Of a DNA stretch of 64,000 nucleotides, positions 43,009 through 53,545 are shown piece after piece. The notes beneath the pieces are model-generated. The model did not search any database. It saw only the letters and a program-made list of their open reading frames with translations, and was not told the DNA's origin. Position numbers and translations under genes: made by a program. This DNA is from Chondrus crispus (Eukaryota; Rhodophyta; Florideophyceae; Gigartinales; Gigartinaceae). Location: assembly GCF_000350225.1 (NCBI RefSeq), contig NW_005179178.1, positions 1 to 64,000 of the forward strand, given 5' to 3'. Position 1 is the first letter of the stretch. Every line of letters begins with the position of its first letter.

Positions 43009-43875
43009 TGTAGTGCAATGCGCCTGTCGGGCAGAGACCGCGGTCCGATGGTCCAGCAAAAACAACAACAGCAACAAAAAGAAGAACTGCCGATGGCACA
43101 GCGCTACGGAGTGTCCGACTCTCCCCTCTCCGTTTAAACGAGCTTGCGACTCGTAGTAGCTCGGATCCCTGATGGGGGGGGGGGCACAAAAAAATAGCCC
43201 GGCCCGGGATCGGTGTGGTAAAAACTTGCGAAAAGATCTGCTCGACGAGTGTGGAGTGGGGCGCGTACGTAGGTACCCCGGTTTCAATGGGTTGTAAGGC
43301 CAATGCTCGTTGAGCTTCTTCGGCACCTTGTAACGCGACAAGGCCTTCGACGGGGGCGTCGCAACGCGGCCCGACGGGATGAAATGAAAGTAGCAGCGCT
43401 ACGTCAACCGTGCCGCCCGATGGCTCGAAACACCTACACCGGTTCGGTCGCAACCGAGGCCGATGGCACCAACACAAGATAAGGGAAAAATAGGTAGAAT
43501 TAGAGATAGAAAAGAATAGGGAAATAAAGGAAAGAGAAAAGGGAACCCCGAGCGCTGAAGGATGCCGTAGGCTTAGGTAAAAGGGAGCGTCTTGGTAGAG
43601 ACGGACTTCGACCAAGGCGACATTCAACTCCGGCAACTCGGGTTGGTTTATTGACTTGTTCGGTCAAAGGGCTAAGTTATATAGAGCCCCGCCGGGGCGA
43701 GTACAGTAGCTCCCGGCTCTAGAATCTAGATCTAATTAGTAAATAAAATTAAATAATTAAAATAATCGTGCGCTTCGTCGCACACGCGTGTCCCCCAACC
43801 CCGGACTACAGTATCCAGTTTTTTTCCTTTTTCACTTCCTTCCTCCCCCCTACCCGAGACGGGTATTGCACTACA
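43009..43875 (-). repeat. 5' LTR of gypsy B
   Basis: This is an 867-bp partner of 29000-29993. It has the same TGTAGTGCAATGC and GTATTGCACTACA ends, with the internal block present once. Confidence 0.9.
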
Positions 43876-44552
43876 GATATTTCAGGACTCCGTTCGTGGT
43901 GTGATAGTTTGCACATCAATAGTGTAGCCACACTCGTGCACAGGTGTATCTTCCCACCATGTGATGATAAGTTTCTGCTATCAATATGATATACAGATTG
44001 GTGATTCCTGCTGCATCCTTCTGAGTCAAGCACCGTCAACCTTAGTCTTTATTAGTCCCTGTTATCCTGCATATGCCCCATTTACCTACCGCTATACATC
44101 CCCTATAAATACTGCCAAACTTCATTGCTAGTAAGAAAAAAGGGCAGAGAATTTTTTAAAAACACAGTTCTCAACTTCTTCTTTCCGATCGATCTGAAAA
44201 ACGCGACGCTTGTGCGGCGCGCATACCGATCGTCGGGTTTTACCATTCTGGGAAGCGTGACACTTGTGCGACGCGCCTACCGGAGTCGGGACCGATTCGA
44301 ATTACCGAGATCGGCCACAGTGATCACTACGGTCAGAATTTCATCTTTGAGAATCGACGTTTCTCTATACCTATTAAGGAATTGGTTGCATTATTCGTTC
44401 TGGGGAGGTAGGACCAGTACGTTACCGAAATTTCGGAGCGGGCTGCCCAATATGGTGATACAACTTCCCGCCCGGTTCAGCTCAAGTATAGTGTTGATTC
44501 GGAGTACCTACAATCTGCCATCGTTCTTGGTTTTATCGAAGGCGTCACCAGT

Positions 44553-45806
44553 TTGGGAGATCTTTCAGACCCGATTCTTCGGACGTACCTAGATAAAAAA
44601 TCTGAGTCCTCGAAGGAGACGGTTACCTCATCAACTCTCGATAAGATGGTCGAGAAGCAGCTCTCGATGAACATGAGTGACCCTTCCGCAACTTCGCGCA
44701 TGCAAGGTCTTTTTATCTCTTATCAAACTCTTTTGATGAAATCAGGTCTTTCTTGAGTCCTCCAAGAGAGTCAAAGGGTTCCTGTGCAGCATGTATTATC
44801 TACCATTAATCCAAAGTCGCTTTGCGACCGTCTTGTGGAAGATCTTGAATTATCCAAGTACAACCTTCGAAAGGATTTCAAGGGATTTATGGCTCACGCC
44901 ATCAAGCTCGCAGATGCATTCCAACTAGTGGACAGTGGGCGTAATCGGAAACGTGGACAAGATCGAACCATTATACCACGTATTCGGAATCCCACCGACT
45001 CCGGGCAAGCTACACCTCTGAGGTCCACTGATGGCGGGGTCGTACCAAGAAAATCTGGGCGTTTGCCTCCGTACTGCATTATGCCAAGATGCGCGAAGGA
45101 TAAAAAACGGCACTTCTTTTCCGATTGTCTGGAGGATCCTTCTGAAATTGAGAAGATGAAGGAAAGACTTAAATCCCGACCCTCGGAAAATACTCGTTCC
45201 AAAACCTCAAATGAGGGTAAGAAAACCGCACCGTCTTCGGGAATACTTTCTTCTTTTTCCTCCCACTCTCCTCGAGTATCTATCAATCTGGAAGATGTTA
45301 TTTCTTCTGTTTCCGTTACCGGACAATGTGATGATGGAGCAGATGATAGTCTGGCTTCTCCAAACGTGGCGAACAACGCTGTATTGAACGGGATAGGTTC
45401 CTTCAAGAGAATTGCACCTGTCTCCTTCGAAGTTGCCCTAACGAGGGATAAGAAACCCCAAACATTCACCTTTTCCAAAGGTTGGACTGTCCCGCGCACT
45501 GTTTTACACCTATCCTCAGGGAGGCTCGCTGTCCTCAACATATCTTTCCTTGTTGCGGACGATGACCTCACAGCTGGCGGGATTTTAATTGGTCGTCCTG
45601 TGTTAAAACACATGCGTGTTGACACCAAAACTCTTCTTGAGTGTAATCGCGAAACCCTCGACGGGACAGATTGTGCCGATGTGGGTAATACCACTGTTGT
45701 TGGAAATCGGGGACATGTTAGCGCTATAATGACGACGCGCTCCACGGACGTGGAACAATTCATTCCTAATCAGGACCCAATCCGCCCACGCGTTGATTAT
45801 TTCTAA
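44553..45806 (+). pseudogene. Gag and protease-like part of element D
   Basis: The frame at 44784-45806 (340 codons) follows a short gag-like frame at 44553-44756. It contains CIMPRCAKDKKRHFFSDCLE, a zinc-knuckle-like C...C...H...C cluster near residue 98. About 120 residues later the protease-like fold ends in GGILIGRPVLKHMRVDTKTL, a pattern shared with oomycete-type elements. Fossil. Confidence 0.6.
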
Positions 45807-45851
45807 TCTCGGAAGGAAGTTGATCCTTTTCCTGACTCATCTCTCCTCGAT

Positions 45852-46917
45852 ATGGTTGAAAAAGACCAGCATTTGGAAATAGAAGATGCTATCGAAAAAA
45901 TTTTGACGAAAGCTGGGGAAAATGGACTTCAAGGACCTCATCTTACACGACTCCGGAAGTTAGTTAAGAACCATCTTAATATTTTTCGCGTTGGACTCTC
46001 TGCAGGTGAACCTGCAAATGTTCCCGCTTTGCGGATTGACCTGACCACAGATGCCAAACCCACCCGCGTCAAGTTGCGAAATTATTCACGCGACCAACGG
46101 GAATTTCTCACCGAATTTGTCAGGGCGCTCCAAGAGAAAGGAATGATGTACCCCAATCCTTCCGCCAAATGGGCGTGTGCTCCACTTCTTGTACCGAAGC
46201 CGGGACCATCCCGTTTTAGATTCACGGTGGATCTGAGACCCGTTAGTCGGTACACTACCAAGTATCAATTCCCGATGCCGGATGTTGAAGTTGAATTAAC
46301 CAAACTGGCTGGGGCCAAATACTTCGGAACATTCGATTTTTCTCATGGGTATTGACAACTTCCGCTACATCCGGATAGTCAGAAAACTCAAACATTTATT
46401 ACTCCCGATGGGCTTTTTCGCCTACAAGGGTGCTGCATGGGACATCCAATGCGACGATGCACCTGCAAGCTGAAATCGACGCTTTAATAAGCAGCGACCC
46501 TATCCTAAAAAGGAATGCCCTCACCTGGCTCGATGATGTACTTTTATTCAGCACCTCCATCGAGGGACACCTCGATATCCTAAAAAGGGTTTTCGATATT
46601 TGCAACCGTTCTCGACTTCCGTTGCATCCAGGGAAATCCTCGTTCTTTTCGACCACCATCCGCTGGTGCGGGCGTCTCATTGATAAGGATGGAACTCGCT
46701 TCGATCCTCGCCGAATTAACGGGTTATTGGAAATGTCCTCACCAATAACTGGGTCTGAATTGCAGCAGTTTCTTTGCGCGTTTCAATGGATGAAAACTGC
46801 TATTCCCGAATTCAATCGGATTATTGAACCACTACATCTCCTGATGGAAGAAGTATATGCCCGAGCGGGAAAGCGTACTAAGACTCGCGTCGCGCGAGTT
46901 GACTTAGCCCAGGTCGG
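45852..46917 (+). pseudogene. Reverse transcriptase of element D
   Basis: Two neighbouring frames show RT motifs: VKLRNYSRDQREF, FRFTVDLRPVSRYT, FDFSHGY, WLDDVLLFS and LHPGKSSFFSTTIRWCGRLI. Sequence stops at the LTR of element C at 46918. Fossil. Confidence 0.75.
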
Positions 46918-47580
46918 TGTAGCATAAACACCCCCACCGGAGAGGGGTGTATGCACAGCTCGACGTAGACCCCGTCCGAACGGGAAGACGGGGGTGAAGC
47001 GGGACACCAGCTAACGGCACCGGGCAGCGGGCCCGGGTAGCGTGGTAGAGCGGGAACGGGGAGGACGCCGGTACGCGCGAGCGGTTCGACGCCTCGACGC
47101 CCCGGCGCGGTACTGGGTGACGATCCAGTACCGACGGGCGGAGGCGGAGCCGGCTCGTGGGCGTACCGCGCGCGTCCTCAACCCGCGCTCGGTGCCGCTC
47201 TAAGGTAGTTAGCGAGCGCTACCTTAGAATAAGCGGGAAGTCGGACCTTGACGGTCGGTGGGTGACAAGTCCCTGCTTGTCTTCCTCCACCGCCGCCGGT
47301 CCACTCCATATTTAATGTACATAATAACCTATCATAATAGTACAGTACCGATGTACTGTAGCGGTCGGTCGGCACTGTAATACTGTCAGCTATCGGGGCT
47401 GACAGTACACGTGTGTGTGCGCTCTTCGGTCCCGCGCGTACACGTGTACACGTGCGCCCCCTGTACTCGGGGGTACACGTGGTGGTACTGTAGAGCATCG
47501 AGCCCTACAGTAACCGATCCGATTCTGAGTTGATCTAATCTAAAATAAAGCCCCCAGGGGGGGGGGGGGGTTATACCACA
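46918..47580 (-). repeat. 3' LTR of gypsy C
   Basis: Read on the plus strand it runs from TGTAGCATAAAC to GGTTATACCACA. It contains perfect hairpins at 47108-47133 (9-bp stem CGGTACTGG), 47200-47227 (CTAAGGTAG) and 47382-47406 (ACTGTCAGC), and four CACGTG boxes at 47408, 47441, 47449 and 47476. Confidence 0.9.
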
Positions 47581-47597
47581 CGGCCCCCCCCTTAAGG
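47581..47597 (-). other. Polypurine tract of gypsy C
   Basis: On the minus strand CTTAAGGGGGGGGCCG precedes the 3' LTR. The same 15-mer core recurs after the pol stop in the related fragment near 63366-63380. Confidence 0.65.
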
Positions 47598-47767
47598 GTG
47601 ACCGTCCGCGGTCGCGTGTCGTGATAGCTTTCGTTGCAGCAATCCCCCTTGGCGAGGGGTGTCGCGTGCTGTCTCCCCGATAATCCCTCCTTTCCACTTC
47701 GTGACTCCTCTGCTTCCACTCGCGCACGCCCGCTTGCTCGTCACGCGCGCCGGCGGCTCCTCGCGTT

Positions 47768-50035
47768 ATGACACCCCCGCTCCCCGCCTCGTCCGGGAAC
47801 GCTACCGGTCCGTCCACCGCGGCGGCCGATGCCGCGGGTGTCTCTACTCCCCCCTCCGTGGGTCCCGTGGCTCCTGCGAGAGCGCCTGTCATCGCGTTCC
47901 AGAAGTCGCGGCGCGCTCGTACGGCCTTGGTGTTCGCGCCGGCAGGAGCCGCGCCGTTGCCAGCGTCGGAGGCCGACGAGCCGCGTAGGCCAGAGTCAGA
48001 CCCCGGCGTCGCGACGCCTGTCACTCCTCCCGCTGGCCTCTCGGAGGCCCTCCGTCCTCGCAGTGCGGGTCCTTTATCGCAGGGACCCGGCATCTCGTTC
48101 CCGGAATCCCCGGGTTCGCGTGTCGCACCCGTTGGCGACCGCGGCTCCTTTACGGTCGGCGAGGCGGGCCTCGTGTCGTCAACCACCAGATGGTTCGGCT
48201 CACCTCTAGAGCGCTCTGCTCCTCTCCCTCTCGAGCAGCTACAGTACGGCTGGCTTCGTCACAGTCGTACCGGAATCACCCTTGGCGAATTACTCACACG
48301 CCCTCAGCTTCGTCCTGATTTGCGGCGTATCCGGCAGATACACGACGTAGGCCTTTCGGAGGCGGCCTCGGCCGCCCTTGGGCGGTTGGTGTCGGGCGGT
48401 AACGGCATTGTCTATCAGATCCCCGAGGAGATCCCCGGGGATCGCACATTCGCCGACAGTGTTGACGAGGTGCTCTACATCGACAAGATGGCGTTTTTCC
48501 TGTATAGTCGGAGCGCAGTCGACGCTCATCGTTTCCTCCTTCCCGAGATCCCCGGTCTGTACGTGACTCCGCGCCCCTACGGCTACACGAAGCCTCGGGT
48601 CGCGCTGCAAAAATCAGCCTGCTCATTAATGCGCTTGTATGCCATCGGGATCGCGCAGTACGACTGGTCCGTCTACCGTCACTCCGCCGAGGAGGACGGG
48701 CGCGTCTACTCCTCGGCGGCTTTCGAACGCGGCTTATCCATCGAGGATTTCCCCGCGTTGCCCTTCTCGGTCCGGGCGTCTTTTCCGTCGCTAGGGGTCC
48801 ATCCCCTCCTCCCGCCGGCCCTCAAGCACTTTGGTTTTGCGGGTCTCGACCCGCAGCACCCTTCCCACTCCCGGTTGGTCTATAATTTCGAGAGGGAGTG
48901 GGCCTTGTCTCTGTGCAGTGCCTTTATGGCCGAGGTTGGTGCGCACGGACGCGTGTTTCTCCAGTCGCCCGACACGATCGCGTTTCTTGAGCGAGTGACG
49001 CCGGGCCTTCCGGACGCTCCTATACACCCTCTCGAGCGCGTGTCCGTTCACGTACGTTGGTCATTTCGCGCCGTGGTCGTCCTCATGACGAGAGCAGCGG
49101 AGGTGAGCGAGCGCAACCACCGGTACTGGACCGACTACACGACCGGAGGCCAGAGCGCATATCTCTCTTACGACTTGACATCCGACTCCTTCGTCGCGCG
49201 CCCGACGGCCGGCTCGACTTCGGTCGAGCTGCCGGGCAAGCGCGGCGGAGTGGGGTCTGAATCGCGGCGAACTCGACGCAAGCGATACCGCGATTTGGAC
49301 GCCGTAACTGCAGCTCCGGTCCTCTCGAGTCTTCAACCTCCTTGCTTCTCGCCTTCCGTTCCTCTTGGCACTCGTGCCGGGTCGCACGTCGCGACGGGGA
49401 CCCAAACGACGGCCCCGATGCCGCCCCTTCCTCCTCCGGGGGTTCCCGGTTCCCTGGGGGTGGCGGTTCGAGACCTCGGCCTCTCGAAGAGGGACATCGA
49501 GGGTATCCCCGCGCTCGCCGGGGTGCTGAGTGCGTCCGGCGAGCGGTCGTGGACCGTGGGGGCTCTCCTCTCCACACTGGTGGAGTGGTTCCTTGCCCGG
49601 AGCGCGGAGACGCGTCGTATCACCGGGGAACGTGACGCGCTCTCCTTGGCGTGGCAGCAGTCACAGCGCGAGGCTCACTCCTTGCGGGAGGAGGCCCGGG
49701 TACAGGCCAGCGCCTACGAGCGCGCGGCGGCCGATCGCGATCGGTACCGCCAAGAGCGCGACCAGCTGCGAGGTGCCCCTCCGGCGGGGGTGCGCGGGAC
49801 CAACGCGAGCGCGCCGGTACTGCGCGACCCTTATGCCCCCTCGGGGGGTGTTATTCGCGACCCATACGGCTCAGACGGCGCCGGGGCCAACCCGAGTGCC
49901 GCTGGTGCGCCGTCCGGGGCAGCCATGCCGACTTTGGCAGACCTCGATACCGCCATTCGTCGATACCCTGGCTACTGTCCGCCGGAGTCAATGGCTCCCG
50001 CCTCGGCGAGGCATGACCGGGAGGACGTTCCCTAA
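47768..50035 (+). CDS. Antisense accessory ORF of gypsy C (755 codons)
   Basis: An ATG-started frame opposite to gag-pol begins 188 bp from the 3' LTR. Residues 1-140 are Ala/Pro-rich and disordered. Residues about 150-480 form a helical domain. A basic, nuclear-signal-like SRRTRRKRYRD lies at about 498-508. A coiled coil (ETRRITGERDALSLAWQQSQ onward) lies at about 608-668. Position and orientation match the antisense genes of A and B. A weak resemblance (LPPALKHFGFAGLDPQHPSH against the LGPILTYFGSHLTDPRH of B, each followed about 10 residues later by EW) hints at distant homology. I recognise no family. A coiled coil plus a basic patch would suit a nucleic-acid- or protein-binding regulator, but that is inference. 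Confidence 0.75.
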   Translation: MTPPLPASSGNATGPSTAAADAAGVSTPPSVGPVAPARAPVIAFQKSRRARTALVFAPAGAAPLPASEADEPRRPESDPGVATPVTPPAGLSEALRPRSAGPLSQGPGISFPESPGSRVAPVGDRGSFTVGEAGLVSSTTRWFGSPLERSAPLPLEQLQYGWLRHSRTGITLGELLTRPQLRPDLRRIRQIHDVGLSEAASAALGRLVSGGNGIVYQIPEEIPGDRTFADSVDEVLYIDKMAFFLYSRSAVDAHRFLLPEIPGLYVTPRPYGYTKPRVALQKSACSLMRLYAIGIAQYDWSVYRHSAEEDGRVYSSAAFERGLSIEDFPALPFSVRASFPSLGVHPLLPPALKHFGFAGLDPQHPSHSRLVYNFEREWALSLCSAFMAEVGAHGRVFLQSPDTIAFLERVTPGLPDAPIHPLERVSVHVRWSFRAVVVLMTRAAEVSERNHRYWTDYTTGGQSAYLSYDLTSDSFVARPTAGSTSVELPGKRGGVGSESRRTRRKRYRDLDAVTAAPVLSSLQPPCFSPSVPLGTRAGSHVATGTQTTAPMPPLPPPGVPGSLGVAVRDLGLSKRDIEGIPALAGVLSASGERSWTVGALLSTLVEWFLARSAETRRITGERDALSLAWQQSQREAHSLREEARVQASAYERAAADRDRYRQERDQLRGAPPAGVRGTNASAPVLRDPYAPSGGVIRDPYGSDGAGANPSAAGAPSGAAMPTLADLDTAIRRYPGYCPPESMAPASARHDREDVP

Positions 50036-53000
50036 CCGCCTTGAGCAGCGTCTAGCGCCGCCCCTTCGCTCCTGTGTCGTAAAAGCTTTCTTCGCCCCCC
50101 CTCGTTTTCTAGTGTACATGAGGTCGTTGTTTCCTCCTCTGGCCCTTCCCCTTCCTCGGAGGGTTGGCGACCCGCGGCGAAGTCCTGTCTTCGGTCGTTC
50201 CGGGCGAGCGGGCGCATTGGAGGCGGGAAGCCACGGTGGCGGTTCGCCGAGTGTCGTACTCGTACAACAAGGGGACGTGAACTCCTCGTCCCCTCCTTCC
50301 GTTTCGACGGTGCAGCTCGATATGCTCTGATCCGTGAGGGCACGTGCTGCCACGCCCAGAGGAGTGGCACGGCGTCGCACGAACTTGCTCCGCCGTCCCG
50401 GGTTGCGGCGTTCCCGACGGCCGCCGCTGCGTTTTTCCTCCCGTCGCCTCCCTCTGCCGGCGACCTCCTCGTCTGGTCCAAGGTGGACGGCGCCTCTGGG
50501 GGAGAAACGCGGTGAGGGGTTAACCCGCGAGCTCGAACGAGATGGTTGTCCGGCTCGACCGGAATTCGACGAGCTCCGATTGGCCCAATGGTCCCTACGG
50601 GGCTGAGGAGCACGCACAGGCAATTTTCGACATACCCGAATTAACGAGCTCCCATTGGCCGGAGGGCCCCAGACTCTCTTTCCCGGCTTGAGGAGCATGT
50701 GGAGCGGCTTCTCTTGCTCGTCGCCTCCCTATGGAGGCGCGACTAGCAACGCGATCGAACGTCGCTCTGGCCTTCTCTCCCCCGTGGGGGAGGCGTGAAG
50801 CGAGCTCTTTATGCCTTTCCCCTGAATGAGCGTACCGCACGCCTCGGAGACGCGTACCCTCGTGACCACGTCTGCTCCGTGGTCCACGTATCACGCAGTT
50901 TGTCTTTCGCCCCCTCACCGTTTTCTCCCGTGGATCAGCGCGTAAGTTCCGTACGGCATGACGGCTTCCGGGGCGTGTGCCATAAACCTGTTCAGCACCT
51001 CCTTCTCTTCGTCGGAGCGCTTGAGCACGCACGCAACCGTACCCCGAGGTATGGGCGGGGTGAGGTACTGTGGGACTTCCTGAATTCTAGCTTTCCTGAC
51101 TATACTACCCAACCCCCTTCGCCTCCTATTACGATGGCGGATTTGATTCGAGACCCAGCGATAGGATCGGGTGTAGAAACGTCGATGCCTTCCTCGTGTG
51201 CATCCGTGTCATTCGGCGGCGGTCGGGCGTATCGCAGAGCACTTGAAGGACTGGTAGAAAGCACGGCTTGCGGTTAGGCGGAAGTCATCATCATTCTCGT
51301 CCTAAGTCCCTAACTCACTGTTACCCCGAATATGCCGCGCTGTCGCGAGAACCAGATAGACTCAGGGCAGAAAGCTATAGTGACCATTCCGCGCATGTGA
51401 CTATGTGGCGGGATCCAAAGCGCGCCTGTCCTCATGCTTATCCTGACCCCTAGCGGGTCGCGAGGGCTGCATCATTGCTACTCGCGGAGCCTGGGCCGGC
51501 CTCCTTGTTTCTTTCTTCGGCCAACTGCACATGCGTTCGAGACGCTCGGTCCCTATCGTCTATCACAGCTGTGCGAGGGGCTCCCAAAGTGGCGTTTTGC
51601 GCGATAAAAACCTCGAAAGGCGTATCCCGTCTGCGTTCGCAATAAAATCACCAGGTGTATCGACTGATCCTCTCTTGCCCAACGGGCGGAATCGGCCACG
51701 TATTCCGGCGTGCTTCGCACCAGCACCAGCGTTCGTCCGCTTAGCAAGTCCCCCTTGATCGTCCATCGCTTCGGTCGTTTTGGCCACCTTCACCGTCGGG
51801 GGGAGGTCCCAGAGAGTAGTCGAACCCAAGGCGGCCGGTAGGATCCGTAGAGTCGAGGGCCTCCCGTGCCTTGTAAACGTCAGCGAGAGGGGTGAGATGC
51901 CCGGATTTGCTGCCGAGTAAGTGTCCACCAGGGCACCCCGAGACAGCACTGACGACGCGTAATCCTTCTCGCGACTGGGGATCCCCTTTGTGCGGGAGTG
52001 TTTGTCCATTGCAAGCCTTCCGGCGGCTGCGATCGATTTAAGCCCCGACGCGTTGCAGTGAGTTTTTTTTTCTCTCTTGATCATATGGCTGCGGTCGCGG
52101 CGTGATACGAGACGCCCAAGGCGACTCCATCCTCTCGATCGCCCTGCCTCATACGGGCAATTAAAACATCTGACTAGGGGGTCCGAGGGACAGCCAGGTC
52201 TAGTCGGAGTAGCTTTAGCGAGAACTATTCGGCAAGCCCGATTCGTTCGGGGCGACTTCTACTCCCCCTCCACGCACCAACACAAACTTCGCCCATTCCG
52301 GAAAGTGAAGTGGGACACTCTGGCCGTCACGGGTCGGTCCGTCCCCTTAGAGTCGCACACGGATATCTCCCGCTGCTTGCTCTTCGTGATGCACGGGTGT
52401 AGGCGCTCCACGAGACGTGCGCGCACAGTAGAGGGTGTTTTTCCTTATATTCCTTTTTGATTTGAGCGACCGCGCCTCGAGCACTGGGCGGTGGCGTATG
52501 ACGCCCTCCTTCCCGTGAGGGGGCGTCTCTCTGTACGTAACCATGGCTCTCATGGGGCTGCCCGGGTATTGTTGTACGTCGTGCAGCGGGCGGCCCGGTC
52601 TGCGTCCTGCACGTGCCCTGTTTGCGAGTGTAATTTTTCCCATTAATTTCCGTAATTTTCGTGGGGTGGTGGCGGTAGTGATCTGGGCATGGCGCGCGTG
52701 GGTTTGGCGCTTGTCGTACTGCACTAGCGGTGCTCACGTGTACTTGTCGGATCCAGTCGTCCTTGTAGTGTTCCTATCCCTCATAAGGTCCGTTATTATC
52801 GGGCATGCGCTGTCGGTGCCCCTTGGAACCTCGAGCTGCAGTCAACTTCGCCGTCCATTTTTCGCGACTATAGGATGAGGTCGTCCGATCCGCTGCGTAC
52901 TTCGCGCGTTCCCATTACGCGTGCATCCGGATCAGCGCTGTTCCTCCACCCCCCGTCTCACGGATTACCGCGTGGGCCGTTCCTCTTCGAACAGCACGGA

Positions 53001-53545
53001 CTGACCGACGGCTATGCGTTTCCAATTTTGGCAGACCGCATTGTTCTCGCCCCACTCGTAGTTCTTTAACCGGCATTCGTAAGGCGGTACGTACTGTCCA
53101 TCCTTCTGCTCCCTAACCGGGCAACGATCGCGGGAAAGGTCTGCGTGGGCGTAATAGTTGTGCCACGGAGGTCGTCCTCCGTGTTCGGTTCGCAACCGCA
53201 AAACTCACGTTCCTCCATGTCTCGCTCGTGCTGCCCCCCATGGGTCTCTCCTCTTCATCCGAGAGGACTTGTTTTCGTCTTGTTTTCGTAAGACAGTACG
53301 AGCTGTCTTCGCTCCCACGTCTTGTCGGCGACGTCGGAAGCTGTTCGTTGGCTTGACTTGTGGCTGCGTGCCGGCGTCGTCGCGCCCTCTGGCACTGGCT
53401 CTGTCCGTCAATACGTCTTGACGTCGGGCGTCGTCCGATCGCGTGACCCTCCGATGAGGGCAGCTGTCCTTCCACGCCTCTCTTTCCGGTCTGCTCGTGC
53501 AGCCTGACGTTTTAATCCGCGAAGGAGCGGTTGAGGGCCCCCTCC
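50036..53545 (-). other. Long non-coding region of gypsy C
   Basis: About 3.5 kb lie between the antisense ORF and the pol end, with only short overlapping frames. A diverged direct repeat of about 50 bp (50561-50613 and about 50636-50698) includes CGAGCTCC, ATTGG and GAGGAGCA. Its first copy carries ATTGGCCCAAT, two CCAAT boxes in opposite orientation. I see nothing else. Confidence 0.55.

Larger units (their letters stand above)
29000..43875 (-). mobile_element. Ty3/gypsy chromovirus B, full length
   Basis: LTRs lie at 29000-29993 (3') and 43009-43875 (5'). The element reads on the minus strand: leader, gag, protease, pol with chromodomain, about 4.6 kb of non-coding sequence, an antisense ORF beside the 3' LTR, then the polypurine tract. 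At 14.9 kb it is very long. LTR divergence outside a duplicated block is about 2%. The coding part is close to whole, with perhaps one or two breaks. The flanks show no matching 5-bp duplication (AAGCA against GATAT), which suggests rearrangement after insertion. Confidence 0.9.
43876..46917 (+). mobile_element. Gypsy-like element D, truncated, no chromodomain seen
   Basis: Plus-strand gag-like, protease-like and RT sequence ends abruptly at the LTR of element C. No LTR was found on its left; the stretch 43876-44124 has no ORF and contains CCTATAAATAC near 44101-44111, a plausible promoter. The RT (WCGRLIDKDGTRFDPRRING) is of the type I associate with oomycete and algal elements and is unlike A-C. 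It is broken, with several breaks, and the integrase part is missing. Confidence 0.7.

Noticed and set aside
43141-43440. Excess of G-to-A type differences between the two B LTRs, suggesting a hypermutation process
   Set aside because: Only about a dozen sites, with some in the opposite direction; too few to distinguish from ordinary mutation without an alignment of many copies.
44125-44592. A 155-codon frame at the start of element D as a separate gene
   Set aside because: It lies where gag is expected but in a frame without gag features; a neighbouring frame fits better, so I do not call it.
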